Assembly: GCF_900109175.1 (NCBI RefSeq)
Contig: NZ_FNZE01000001.1
Span: 124,001 to 188,000, forward strand
Reading direction: 5' to 3'
Length of the DNA stretch: 64,000 nt
From: Pseudomonas linyingensis
GTDB taxonomy: Bacteria > Pseudomonadota > Gammaproteobacteria > Pseudomonadales > Pseudomonadaceae
The translations under genes were made by a program, and so were the position numbers. Under the pieces are notes generated by a model. The model did not search any database. It saw only the letters and a list, made by a program, of their open reading frames with translations, and had not been told where the DNA came from. Each line of letters begins with the position of its first letter. Position 1 is the first letter of the stretch. Of the stretch, positions 10,323 through 19,410 are shown one piece after another.

Positions 10323-11534
10323 TTACTTGCGGATGATGTTTTTCTCCGGGCCGTAGGGGAACTTGGTGATGTTCTCGGCGCCGTTCTCGGTGACGATCAG
10401 GATGTCGTGCTCGCGGTAGCCGCCGGCGCCCGGCAGGCCCTCGGGCAGCATGATCATCGGCTCGATGGATACCACCATGCCCGGTTCCAGCACGGTGTCG
10501 ATGTCCTCGCGCAGTTCCAGCCCGGCCTCGCGGCCGTAGTAGTGGCTGAGGGTACCGAAGGAGTGGCCGTAGCCGAAGGTGCGGTACTGCAGCAGGTCGT
10601 GGCTGAGGAAGATCTCGTTCAGCTCCTTGGCGATGTCGCAGCAGCGCATGCCCGGCTTGATCAGCTTGAGGCCGGCCTCGTGCACCTCGACGTTGGCCAG
10701 CCACAGGCGCAGGTGGTCGTCGGAGCAGTGATCGAGGAACAGGGTGCGCTCCAGCGCGGTGTAGTAGCCGGCGATCATCGGGAAGCAGTTCAGGCTGAGG
10801 ATGTCGCCCTTGTTCACCTTGCGGGTGGTCACCGGGTTGTGCGCGCCGTCGGTGTTGATGCCGGACTGGAACCAGGTCCAGGTGTCCATCAGCTCGACGT
10901 CCTCGAAGGTATCGGCGATGGCGCGGACCATGGCCTGGGTGGCGTGCAGGGCCACTTCGTATTCCGGCACCTGGTCACGCAGCGCCTCGACCACCGCGGC
11001 ACCGCCGATGTCGGCGATGCGCGCGCCGTGGCGGATCATCACGTGCTCCTCGGCGGACTTGATCATGCGCATGCGCATGCACTGCGCGGCGACGTCGACC
11101 AGCTCGGCGTCCGGATAGCGGGCGGCCAGCTTGTCGCGGTTCTGCAGGTTCAGGTGGTCGAACTCGATGCCGATGCGGCGGGCCCTGGGCAGCGCCTGCT
11201 GGATGGCGACGAAGTAGTTATCGCGCTGCCAGTCGGTGTAGACGATGTTGTCGGTACCCTGGGTGCGGCGCCATGGCTGGCCGCCGTCGATGTTGGCGCT
11301 GATGCTGACCACGGCGTCCTGGGTCACCACCAGGGCGTAGGGGCGGCCGAACGAGCAGTACAGGAAGTCGCTGTAGTAGTTGATGTTGTGGTACGAGGTG
11401 AAGATCGCCGCATCGAGGTTTTCCGCCGCCAGATGGGCGCGCAGCTTGGCCTGGCGGTTGGCGTATTCCTGGACGGAGAACGTCGACTTGACCTTTTCGC
11501 CGTTCCGGATCCGGATGGTTTTGGGCATCTGCAT
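10323..11534 (-). CDS. creA: Creatinase (creatine amidinohydrolase)
   Basis: Hydrolyses creatine to sarcosine and urea; 403 residues, the length of the characterised Pseudomonas putida enzyme. The fold is the 'pita-bread' creatinase/aminopeptidase P type without metal. Catalytic residues known from that enzyme are conserved at the same numbers: His232 in GAHNP, Glu262 in TALERTLF and Glu358 in SIEPM. I chose the start MQMPKTIRIRNGEKVKS at 11534, which matches the known N-terminus; upstream in-frame sequence is not coding-like. The product sarcosine feeds the soxBDA operon. Urea would need a urease encoded elsewhere. A 36-nt element shared with crnA lies 87-122 bases upstream of the start. Confidence 0.96.
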   Translation of the reverse strand: MQMPKTIRIRNGEKVKSTFSVQEYANRQAKLRAHLAAENLDAAIFTSYHNINYYSDFLYCSFGRPYALVVTQDAVVSISANIDGGQPWRRTQGTDNIVYTDWQRDNYFVAIQQALPRARRIGIEFDHLNLQNRDKLAARYPDAELVDVAAQCMRMRMIKSAEEHVMIRHGARIADIGGAAVVEALRDQVPEYEVALHATQAMVRAIADTFEDVELMDTWTWFQSGINTDGAHNPVTTRKVNKGDILSLNCFPMIAGYYTALERTLFLDHCSDDHLRLWLANVEVHEAGLKLIKPGMRCCDIAKELNEIFLSHDLLQYRTFGYGHSFGTLSHYYGREAGLELREDIDTVLEPGMVVSIEPMIMLPEGLPGAGGYREHDILIVTENGAENITKFPYGPEKNIIRK

Positions 11535-11620
11535 GGCGTGAATCCTTGTGATCGTTGTGTGGACGACGCGCCGGTTCTGGCGTGCCGTTGGATTGCATTG
11601 CAACAGAGCCAACCGGTTGG

Positions 11621-11656
11621 TTTTTGCACGTTTCCGACCTGAAGTTGATCGGATCC
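11621..11656 (-). promoter_or_regulatory. Conserved upstream element of creA (copy 2)
   Basis: On the plus strand this reads TTTTTGCACG, TT, TCCGACC, T, GAAGTTG, ATC, GGATCC. It matches the crnA-upstream copy at 8597-8632 in 30 of 36 positions with no gaps. Both copies have the same orientation relative to the gene they precede. Confidence 0.6.
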
Positions 11657-11814
11657 GCTGTCGTTGGCCGGCGGGTAGACTTCCCCGCGGGCATGCTTGG
11701 CGTCGGAAAAATGGCCGTCGGTATAGCGCAGGGAAGGGCGCCCTCGCCACTAGATGACAGGCGTGCAGCATGCGGCGTCCGTACGGCTTCCTGCCGGGGC
11801 GGGGCGCGCGCTGC

Positions 11815-11853
11815 AAAAAAAGGCCCGGACCGTGCGGTCTGCACGGGCGGGCC
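11815..11853 (-). terminator. Intrinsic terminator of the AraC gene
   Basis: Read on the minus strand, GGCCCG and CGGGCC close a stem that contains an inner CGTGC/GCACG stem. Seven T residues follow immediately (plus-strand A-run 11815-11821). It lies 22 bases beyond the regulator stop and separates it from creA. Confidence 0.8.
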
Positions 11854-11874
11854 CGAGGGTGGGTGAACGCGGGA

Positions 11875-12876
11875 TCAGTGTAGGAGCGGGTGGTCCGCGT
11901 GCGGACTGGTCGGGCGCTCGGTGCTGGGCGGGATGCCGAAGTGCTCGCGATAGCAGCGCGAAAAGCTCTGCGCCGAGAGGAATCCGCAGCTGCGGGCCAC
12001 CGCGATGATGGGCTGGTCGGTCTGCTTGAGCAGCTGGCGGGCACGCAGCAGGCGTAGCTTGAGGTAGTAGCGCGACGGCGAGCAGTTCAGGTGTTTCTGG
12101 AACAGCCGCTCCAGCTGGCGTCGCGACAACGCGATGTAACCGGCCAACAGCTCGAGTTCGATGGGTTTCTCGAGGTTGTTCTCCATCAGCGGGATCACTA
12201 CCGCGAGCTTGGGATGACCGATGCCGCGCAGCCGCACCGGCGCCAGCCGTGGGTCGGCCGGATCGGCAGGCAAGTGGGCGAAGGCCAGGGTTTCGTCGAT
12301 CGCCGCCATCAGCTCGGCGCCGTGGCTGCGTCCGATCAGCTGCAGCATCATCGCCTGCCCGGCGGTGCCACCGACCGCGGTGTAGCGGTCGCGGTCGAGG
12401 ACGAAGTGCCGCGGGCTGAGGGAGATGGCCGGGAAGTCCGTGTGCAGGTCCGGTCGGAACTCCCAGCTGCTGCAGTGGTAGCCGTCGAGCAGGCCGGCGT
12501 GTGCCAGCGTCCAGCTGCCTGTACCGAGTGCACCGAGGTGCACACCGCGGGCGGCCTGCTCGCGCAGCAGGCGGGTGTGCGCCGGGTCGTCGTGCCCGCC
12601 CGTGCCCTCGCCGCCGCAGAGGATCAGTGCATCTGCCGCAGCCTGGCCGCGCGCGGCGCCGTCCGGGGAAACCAGCATGCCGTTGCTGGCGCGCACCGGG
12701 CGACCGTCAAGGGTTAGGGTGTGCCAGTGGAACAGGTCGCGGCCGCTCAATTGGTTGGCCATTCGCAGCGGCTCGACCGCTGCCGCCAGGGCGACCAGGC
12801 TGAAGTGCTCGACCAGCAGGAAGGCGATGGACTCCAGGGGGCGTGGCTCGGGCGCCCGGTTTGGCATGGCGGTCAT
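11875..12876 (-). CDS. AraC-family regulator with degenerate GATase1-like domain (GbdR-like)
   Basis: Transcription regulator of 333 residues with an N-terminal DJ-1/PfpI-like domain and a C-terminal AraC double helix-turn-helix (LSRRQLERLFQKHL and IIAVARSCGFLSAQSFSRCY). The N-terminal phrase AAAVEPLRMANQLSGRDLFHW is typical of Pseudomonas quaternary-amine catabolism regulators such as GbdR. The nucleophile elbow reads GALGTGSW, so the cysteine present in the other regulator of this island is absent and the domain is likely only a ligand sensor. I chose the start at 12876 because GGAGA lies eight bases upstream. It lies between sdaA and creA and most likely activates the creatinine genes (inference). 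Confidence 0.88.
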   Translation of the reverse strand: MTAMPNRAPEPRPLESIAFLLVEHFSLVALAAAVEPLRMANQLSGRDLFHWHTLTLDGRPVRASNGMLVSPDGAARGQAAADALILCGGEGTGGHDDPAHTRLLREQAARGVHLGALGTGSWTLAHAGLLDGYHCSSWEFRPDLHTDFPAISLSPRHFVLDRDRYTAVGGTAGQAMMLQLIGRSHGAELMAAIDETLAFAHLPADPADPRLAPVRLRGIGHPKLAVVIPLMENNLEKPIELELLAGYIALSRRQLERLFQKHLNCSPSRYYLKLRLLRARQLLKQTDQPIIAVARSCGFLSAQSFSRCYREHFGIPPSTERPTSPHADHPLLH

Positions 12877-12907
12877 GGGGCGGTTCTCCTGAACAGGGGC
12901 GCGGGCA

Positions 12908-14284
<1,377 letters not shown>

Positions 14285-14902
14285 GACGGACTCCTTAACC
14301 GATGACGCGGGTTGCGGCTGATTGTCTGTGGCGGCGGCGCGGAACAACTGTCCAGGTTCGACGCGAAAGTGTCCGCATTCGCCCTGCTTGGTTGTCCGCA
14401 GGGCGGTTGTGGAAGTTGTTCACATGGGCAGTGAACAGGGCTGTGAATAACTTGTCGGCAGCCGCCTGGATCCCTGGCATGTCGCGGTTTTCCAGTGCTT
14501 GCGCAAATTTCGAGCGGCGACCGCCGGAGGACCCGTGCGATTGGACACAGTTTCGGTGCGGCAGTCTGTGGACAACTTGTGCGGCGATCGCTGCAGGCTT
14601 GAGGCGGCGGGGCCTGCGCTCGGTTGGCTGTTTTTTGAACAGCTGAGTGGCCAGAGGCCTACCCGCTTTCGCCGGCCGCTGGGCAGAAAGAAGGTTGGCG
14701 GGGCCGCCGGCAAGCCGCTGCCGACCCAGTACAACGGCCTGCCGCCGCGGGCCAGCAATGGCGGCATGGCGTGGAGCAAGGGCAGGAAGAAACCGAGCGG
14801 CAAGCGCCCCGGCGCGCGCTGAGCGCAGCCATGAGCCCGTGGCGCGGGCTCGTTGGTCGGTGAGGAAGTGCGAGGGCGCTGCCGCCGTCGGCGGCCGGCG
14901 CC
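14285..14902. other. 618-base stretch without a clear gene; DnaA-box-like cluster
   Basis: Between sdaA and the hemerythrin-like gene I see no confident gene. Three DnaA-box-like nonamers occur: TTGTTCACA at 14416-14424, TTATTCACA (minus strand, 14442-14450, a full match to TTATNCACA) and TTGTCCACA (minus strand, 14567-14575). A weaker TTGTCCGCA lies at 14392-14400. An open frame at 14499-14822 (plus, possible TTG start, 107 codons) has coding-like base usage only in its last 40 codons, which are basic (ending KGRKKPSGKRPGAR). It might be a gene remnant. Local GC is lower than in neighbouring genes up to about 14650. Confidence 0.4.
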
Positions 14903-15289
14903 TCAGTGCAGGACGGCGCGGTGCGGGGTGCCGTCGCAGTGCTGGCTCAGCCAGTCCTGCAGGCGCTGCAGCAGCTGCAGGCCGACCAGCTCGCCACGCT
15001 CGTGGCGCTTGATCATCTCGAGCACTTCCAGGCACAGCGCGTTGTGTTCGGCGAGGTGGGCGTCGTCGATCGGGCTGCCCAGCTCGACAAAGGCTTCCTC
15101 CTCGCTGACCAGTGATTGCAGCAGACCGCTCATCAGCTGCGTGAGGCAGTCGCCGACCGCTTGCTGGGCGCTGTTCAGCTGCAGGCGTGCACTGAGGGTT
15201 TCCGCCAGCTGAGTCAGCCAGCAGCGTTGCGCCTCGATGACGGCAATACCGCGCAGTCCTTGTTCGATCCAGGGTGTGAAATTGGTCAT
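14903..15289 (-). CDS. Hemerythrin-like protein with missing iron ligands
   Basis: Cytoplasmic protein of 128 residues with the layout of a bacterial hemerythrin. An N-terminal W.....GI.VI.AQ motif, an EEE helix, an AHLAEH motif and a C-terminal WLSQH helix are visible. Several of the usual di-iron ligands are replaced. The expected His in 'DxQH' is Arg (EAQRCWL), and the first His of the second-helix HxxxE is missing (LVSEEEAF). The C-terminal Asp after WLxxH is also displaced. The histidines of AHLAEH and of WLSQH remain. It may therefore bind one iron, another metal or none. The gene downstream of the NAD(P)-binding protein shares its direction with a 115-base gap. Function is unknown. Confidence 0.7.
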   Translation of the reverse strand: MTNFTPWIEQGLRGIAVIEAQRCWLTQLAETLSARLQLNSAQQAVGDCLTQLMSGLLQSLVSEEEAFVELGSPIDDAHLAEHNALCLEVLEMIKRHERGELVGLQLLQRLQDWLSQHCDGTPHRAVLH

Positions 15290-15404
15290 GTGGTGTCCCC
15301 TTGGTAAGAATCCATCTTTTTATGTGCCGCTGTAGTCGCGGCTTGCGGTGTTGCGCCGGGCAGAGTAGCGGCCGGTTGTGACAACTCGATGGCGCTGGCG
15401 GCCT

Positions 15405-16052
15405 CTAGCGGCCCAGGCGGCGCAGTTCGTCGGACTCGACGATGCGTATGCCCTGTCCCTCTTCCAGTGCCAGGCGCCAAAGGGCCCGCGCCAGCGTGCA
15501 TACGGAAATGGCACGCCACTTTCCAAGCAATACGCGTGCCAGTGGTGCGGTGACCTGTTCGAGCGGGCGCCGCTGGCAGCGCTCGCCGAGCAGCAGCGAG
15601 GGGCGGGCGATGGTCAGTTGTGGCCAGTTCTGGGCCTTGAGGGCTTCTTCCATCTCGCCCTTGACCCGGCTGTAGAGCACGCGCGAGTGAGGATCGGCGC
15701 CCAGCGAGCTGAGCACCACGAAGTGGCGGGCGCCCAGTTCGCGCGCGCGCTGGGCGCAGGCGATCACCAGGTCGTGGTCGATGGCGCGGAAGGCCGATTC
15801 GGAGCCGGCCTGGCGCAGGGTGGTGCCCAGGCAGCAGAACACGGTGTCGATCGGACCCTGCAGCTGCTGGAGGATTTCCAGCAGGTTGCCGCGCGGGTTT
15901 TCCAGATGAGGGTGCGTCGATAGCGGGCGACGGCTGGGGGCCAGTACCCGCTGGATGGTGGGTTCGCTGAGCACACGGTCGAGCAGGTGCTCGCCGGTCA
16001 GACCACTGGCGCCGAGAATAAGCAGGTTGCGGGGACTGTTGGTGTGCGGCAT
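15405..16052 (-). CDS. NAD(P)-binding Rossmann-fold protein (atypical SDR, TIP30/HTATIP2-like)
   Basis: Protein of 215 residues. It begins with the dinucleotide-binding motif [15 protein letters not shown] (residues 9-23) and continues with FCCLGTT near residue 73 and a VVLSSLGAD strand near 110. The [11 protein letters not shown] segment supplies a YxxxK-like motif (YSRVKGE). This is the pattern of small atypical short-chain dehydrogenases that resemble the human TIP30 oxidoreductase. Substrate is unknown. It lies upstream of the hemerythrin-like gene and divergent from the LrgA-type gene; no pathway is suggested by the neighbours. Confidence 0.8.
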   Translation of the reverse strand: MPHTNSPRNLLILGASGLTGEHLLDRVLSEPTIQRVLAPSRRPLSTHPHLENPRGNLLEILQQLQGPIDTVFCCLGTTLRQAGSESAFRAIDHDLVIACAQRARELGARHFVVLSSLGADPHSRVLYSRVKGEMEEALKAQNWPQLTIARPSLLLGERCQRRPLEQVTAPLARVLLGKWRAISVCTLARALWRLALEEGQGIRIVESDELRRLGR

Positions 16053-16170
16053 GGGCTGCTCGTTCTGCTTGTTATGCTTGCCCGCGCTGGTCGCGCGCTC
16101 ATGTCTCTAGATCAGCATGGGCAATCGGCTGTGGTCAAGTCGACCCAAGTGTAATTGGTGTTGGCGGCTC

Positions 16171-16176
16171 TATAAT
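16171..16176 (+). promoter_or_regulatory. -10 element (TATAAT) before the lrgA-type gene
   Basis: A perfect TATAAT lies 27 bases before the start codon. No good -35 hexamer is found at 16-18 bases. It is probably the promoter of the two-gene membrane operon that follows. Confidence 0.45.
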
Positions 16177-16202
16177 GCGGCCGAGTTCATGGAGGTGTTG
16201 CG

Positions 16203-16568
16203 ATGCTGTTGCGAGGTATTAGCTGGCTGGTGCTGTTCCAGCTGCTGGGCACGGGGCTGAATGTGCTGCTGTTGCCGATGCTGCCGGGGCCGATCATCGG
16301 CATGCTGCTGCTGTTCGCCTTCCTGGTCTGGCGCGGCGAGGTGCCGGCGCCGGTCGGCGAGGCGGGCGGTGCCCTGCTGCGCTACCTGCCGCTGCTGCTG
16401 GTGCCGCCAGCGGTGGGGGTGATGGCCTACGCTGGGGCGATCGCCGCCGATTTCTGGGCGCTGGCCGGCACCCTGGTGCTGTCGACGCTGCTAGCCATGC
16501 TGTTTGCCGGCTGGCTGATGCAGAGGCTGATCGACCGCCAGCAGCGCCGCGAGGAGGGCAAGGCATGA
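16203..16568 (+). CDS. CidA/LrgA-family membrane protein
   Basis: Small inner-membrane protein of 121 residues with four hydrophobic segments (about 3-20, 22-40, 57-79 and 84-105). It matches the CidA/LrgA holin-like family, including GLNVLLLPMLPGPIIGMLLLF, where the family has PGxxIGM. The family is linked to murein hydrolase control and to pyruvate or metabolite transport in other bacteria. The stop overlaps the start of the LrgB gene by ATGA, so the two are coupled. An AGGAGGT-like GGAGGTG precedes the start. Whether it is closer to CidA or LrgA cannot be decided here. Confidence 0.88.
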   Translation: MLLRGISWLVLFQLLGTGLNVLLLPMLPGPIIGMLLLFAFLVWRGEVPAPVGEAGGALLRYLPLLLVPPAVGVMAYAGAIAADFWALAGTLVLSTLLAMLFAGWLMQRLIDRQQRREEGKA

Positions 16569-17281
16569 GTGGCACTTTGACTGCAGCCCTGCAGGCGATC
16601 CTCGATCATCCACTGTTCGGCTTCGGCATCACCCTCGGCGCCTACCAGCTGGCCCTGGCGCTGTTCGAACGTACCCGCTGGGTGTTCCTGCAGCCGGTGC
16701 TGCTGTCGATGACCCTGGTGGTCGCTGTGCTGCTGCTGTGCGGCATCGACTACGCCGAGTATCGCGCCAGCGTGAGCATGCTTTCGGTGTTCCTCGGTCC
16801 GGCCACGGTGGCCCTGGCCATCCCGCTGTTCCTCAACCTCAGGCGCATCCGCCAGCTGCTCTGGCCGACCCTGCTGACCCTGGCGCTGGCCGGCAGCCTG
16901 GCTACCGCGCTGGGCATCGGTTTCGCCTGGCTGTTCGGCGCCGACCACGTGATGCAGATGACCGTGCTGCCCAAGTCGGTGACCTCGCCGATCGCCATGC
17001 TGATCGCCGAGCAGCTCGGCGGCATCGCCGCGCTGGCGGCGGTGTTCGTGCTGATCGTCGGGGTGATCGGGGCGATCTTCGGTCCCGGACTGCTGACCGG
17101 CATCGGCGTACGCAGCCCGGCGGCGCGCGGCATGGCACTGGGCATCACCGCCCACGCGGTGGGGACTGCCCAGGCGCTGCAGGAGGGCGAGGAAACCGGC
17201 GCCTTCTCGGCCCTGGCGATGAGCCTGATGGGCGGCGCCACGGCGATCCTGCTGCCGCTGGTGGTGGCCATGGTCGCCTGA
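16565..17281 (+). CDS. lrgB: LrgB-family membrane protein
   Basis: Inner-membrane protein of 238 residues, the usual length for LrgB/CidB (YohK family). It has about seven hydrophobic stretches and the family motifs LPKSVTSPIAM (about 137-147) and GLLTGIGVRSPAARGMALGITAHAVGTAQAL (about 176-206). It is translated from an ATG that overlaps the stop of the LrgA-type gene. The pair forms a two-component membrane system implicated in cell lysis control and, in some species, pyruvate uptake. If the second role applies, it may be relevant that the nearby catabolic island ends in pyruvate; that link is speculative. Confidence 0.9.
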   Translation: MSGTLTAALQAILDHPLFGFGITLGAYQLALALFERTRWVFLQPVLLSMTLVVAVLLLCGIDYAEYRASVSMLSVFLGPATVALAIPLFLNLRRIRQLLWPTLLTLALAGSLATALGIGFAWLFGADHVMQMTVLPKSVTSPIAMLIAEQLGGIAALAAVFVLIVGVIGAIFGPGLLTGIGVRSPAARGMALGITAHAVGTAQALQEGEETGAFSALAMSLMGGATAILLPLVVAMVA

Positions 17282-17292
17282 GCGGGCGCGCT

Positions 17293-18603
17293 TCAGTAGC
17301 GATAAAGCACGCTGCCAGCGGCGCTGTGGACAGCTAACAGAGCGCCGAGCAGCAGGAGTGGTGCCAGTGTCCACCACAGGAGCTGGCCAAGTGCGGGCAG
17401 CGGTGTGTGGCGCTGCACCAGCAACAGGCTGAGCGCGCAGATGCTGCCGGCCAGCAGGGCGCCTGCCAGCACGTCGGTCGGCCAGTGCACGCCCAGGTAG
17501 ATCCGTGAGATGGCGATGGCGATGGCCGGCAGGCTGGCCAGCAGCAGCCAGCCGAGACGAATGCGTGCCAGTGCGCCGCGGCCGGCGAGCACGCCGAGCA
17601 CCAGACAGAAGGCGAAAGCCGCCGAGCTGTGGCCGCTGGGCAGGCTGAAGCTGTCCAGCGGCTGCAGCAGGATGTCCGGACGGGGGCGGGCGAACAGCAG
17701 CTTGAGCGCCTGATTGGCCAGTGCGCTGCCGCCCAGGCACAGGGTGGCGAACAGCAGCGCGCGCCACTGGCGGGCCGCCAGCAACAGCAGGCCGAGCAGC
17801 AGGGCGGCACCGAGCTGCACGGTGACGTCGCCGAGGCGGGTCAGTTGCGCCATCCAGGCGTCCAGTTCAAGGCTGCGCAGCCCCTGCAGCAGCTCGAGCA
17901 GCGCCTGGTCGAGCACGGCGAAATGACGCCAGCCGACGAACAGGGCGAGCAGCAGGGTCGCGCTCAGTGCGGCGGCCAGCGGTGCCGCCGCCCGCCGCTC
18001 GCGCAGACTGGTCTGGGCGGTCAGGCCGAGCAGTGCCGTCAGGGCGCCGCCGAGCAGACCGGCCTGCCACCAGAAGCCATCCGGCAGCGGCAGACGCAGG
18101 GCGGCGCCGGTCAGCCAGCCGGGCAGCAGGTAGGCCACCGCCCAGGCCGCGGCGGCCAGCAGGCTGACGGCGATGAAGCGCAGCAGCGGCATGTCGAGCA
18201 TGCCGGCGACGGTCGGCAGCATCGGCCTGAGCGGGCCGATGAAGCGGCCGACCAACAGGCTGGCGACGCCATAGCGCTGGAAGTAGAACTCGGCCTGGGC
18301 CAGCCATTCCGGGTGCTGGCGCAGGAAGGGCAGTCGGCGGATGTCCTGATGGAAGCGGCGGCCGAGGGCGTAGGACAGCGCATCGCCGAGCAGACCGCCA
18401 GCGTAGCCGAGCAGCAGGGTTGGCCACAGCTCGAGGGCACCTCCGCCGGCCAGGGCGGCGACGGCGAACAGCAGCACGACGCCGGGGATCAGCAGGCCGA
18501 CGATGGTCAGACATTCGATGCAGGCGATCAGGAAGATGGCCAGGCCCAGCCACTGGGGATGAGTGCCCAGCCAGGCGGTGAGGGGATCGAGCCACTGGCT
18601 CAT
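17293..18603 (-). CDS. DedA-PAP2 fusion membrane phosphatase
   Basis: Membrane protein of 436 residues with two fused parts. Residues about 1-200 are a DedA/SNARE-associated domain (FLIACIECLTIVGLLIPG, and FIGPLRPMLPTVAGM). Residues about 235-436 are a PAP2 lipid phosphatase with all three catalytic motifs: KLLFARPRP, PSGHSSA and SRIYLGVHWPTD. Such proteins dephosphorylate lipid phosphates such as undecaprenyl pyrophosphate or phosphatidylglycerol phosphate; the exact substrate is not decidable. The start at 18603 overlaps the stop of mpg (ATGA), so it is translated with the DNA glycosylase. It converges with lrgB, with 11 bases between stops. Confidence 0.9.
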   Translation of the reverse strand: MSQWLDPLTAWLGTHPQWLGLAIFLIACIECLTIVGLLIPGVVLLFAVAALAGGGALELWPTLLLGYAGGLLGDALSYALGRRFHQDIRRLPFLRQHPEWLAQAEFYFQRYGVASLLVGRFIGPLRPMLPTVAGMLDMPLLRFIAVSLLAAAAWAVAYLLPGWLTGAALRLPLPDGFWWQAGLLGGALTALLGLTAQTSLRERRAAAPLAAALSATLLLALFVGWRHFAVLDQALLELLQGLRSLELDAWMAQLTRLGDVTVQLGAALLLGLLLLAARQWRALLFATLCLGGSALANQALKLLFARPRPDILLQPLDSFSLPSGHSSAAFAFCLVLGVLAGRGALARIRLGWLLLASLPAIAIAISRIYLGVHWPTDVLAGALLAGSICALSLLLVQRHTPLPALGQLLWWTLAPLLLLGALLAVHSAAGSVLYRY

Positions 18604-19319
18604 GGGTCTTGCTCCTTGACGTCGATCAGCTGGAAGTCCGTTCCTTCGCGCTGGCCGCGGCGCAGCGGGTTGCGCGTGCAGTGGCGGGCGCAGGCAACGT
18701 CGACGAAGCGGTATGGCAGGTGCTCGTCGCGCCCAAGCGGAATGCCCAAGCGGGTGGTCTGCACGATCTGCGCCGGCCGCTCGCCGACATCCTCGACGAA
18801 CAGCCGTTGCCAGTCGAAGCGCTGGCCATCCCACTCGCGCACCTTGAGGCCGAGGGCGCGGCACAGCAGGGTCTGCCCGGCGCAGAGCTTTTCCGCCGGG
18901 CGTGGGCGGCCCTGGCGGTCGGGGTTGTTGGCTTGCATGCGCGCCAGCGCGGCGGCGCCGCTGAGCGCATCCTGCCAGGGCAGGGCGGACTTGATCAGCA
19001 CCGCGTTGCCCGCGCCGTGGGCGCTGAAGTTCAGCGAGTCGCCGCCGCGGGCGTAGTACATGTAGATATGCCCGCCATCGAGGAACAGTGCTCGGCGCTT
19101 TTCCGTGTAACCCAGCGAAGCATGGCTGCCCCGTTCGGCCAGGTAGTAGGCCTCGGTCTCGATGATCCGCGCGCTCAGCCACAGCCCGTCGACCCGGTGG
19201 CGGATCACCTTGCCGAGCAGTTCGCGGGCGACCAGGCAGGCGTCGCGGTCGAAGAAGGCGTCCGCCAGTGGCCGGGCGCCGGGCCAGGGCAGGCGGGATG
19301 GGGAGATGGTGGGCGGCAT
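18600..19319 (-). CDS. mpg: 3-methyladenine DNA glycosylase (AAG/MPG family)
   Basis: Base-excision repair enzyme of 239 residues, homologous to the mammalian alkyladenine glycosylase rather than to AlkA or Tag. Family features are VARELLGKVIRHR near the N-terminus, RIIETEAYY with the catalytic Glu, ASLGYTEKRRALFLDGGHIYMYYARG, and SLNFSAHGAGNAVLIKSALP. The C-terminal third is somewhat longer than average. The start MPPTISPSRLPWPG at 19319 is the only good Met. The next gene, the DedA-PAP2 fusion, overlaps its stop, an odd pairing functionally but probably one transcript. Confidence 0.93.
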   Translation of the reverse strand: MPPTISPSRLPWPGARPLADAFFDRDACLVARELLGKVIRHRVDGLWLSARIIETEAYYLAERGSHASLGYTEKRRALFLDGGHIYMYYARGGDSLNFSAHGAGNAVLIKSALPWQDALSGAAALARMQANNPDRQGRPRPAEKLCAGQTLLCRALGLKVREWDGQRFDWQRLFVEDVGERPAQIVQTTRLGIPLGRDEHLPYRFVDVACARHCTRNPLRRGQREGTDFQLIDVKEQDP

Positions 19320-19410
19320 GGGGGCAACTGACAGGGAATTTCGGCCAGCATAGCAAGCGGACGGTGCGCCCGGCTGTCCGCGGCGCTGGGCGTGGCCATG
19401 GTGGCGGGGC

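Larger units (their letters stand above)
11535..11874. other. Gene-free stretch upstream of creA
   Basis: The 340 bases between the AraC stop and the creA start contain the conserved 36-nt element (11621-11656) and the intrinsic terminator of the AraC gene (11815-11853). The rest is probably the creA promoter and leader. No gene is evident. Confidence 0.55.

Noticed and set aside
14295-15035. 246-codon minus-strand frame in the gap after sdaA
   Set aside because: Composition is dominated by Ala, Arg and Pro, with no motif, no ribosome-binding site and overlap with the hemerythrin-like gene.
17629-19056. 475-codon plus-strand open frame over the DedA-PAP2 and mpg genes
   Set aside because: Glutamine- and alanine-rich antisense frame. 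The opposite strand carries intact catalytic motifs of both families.
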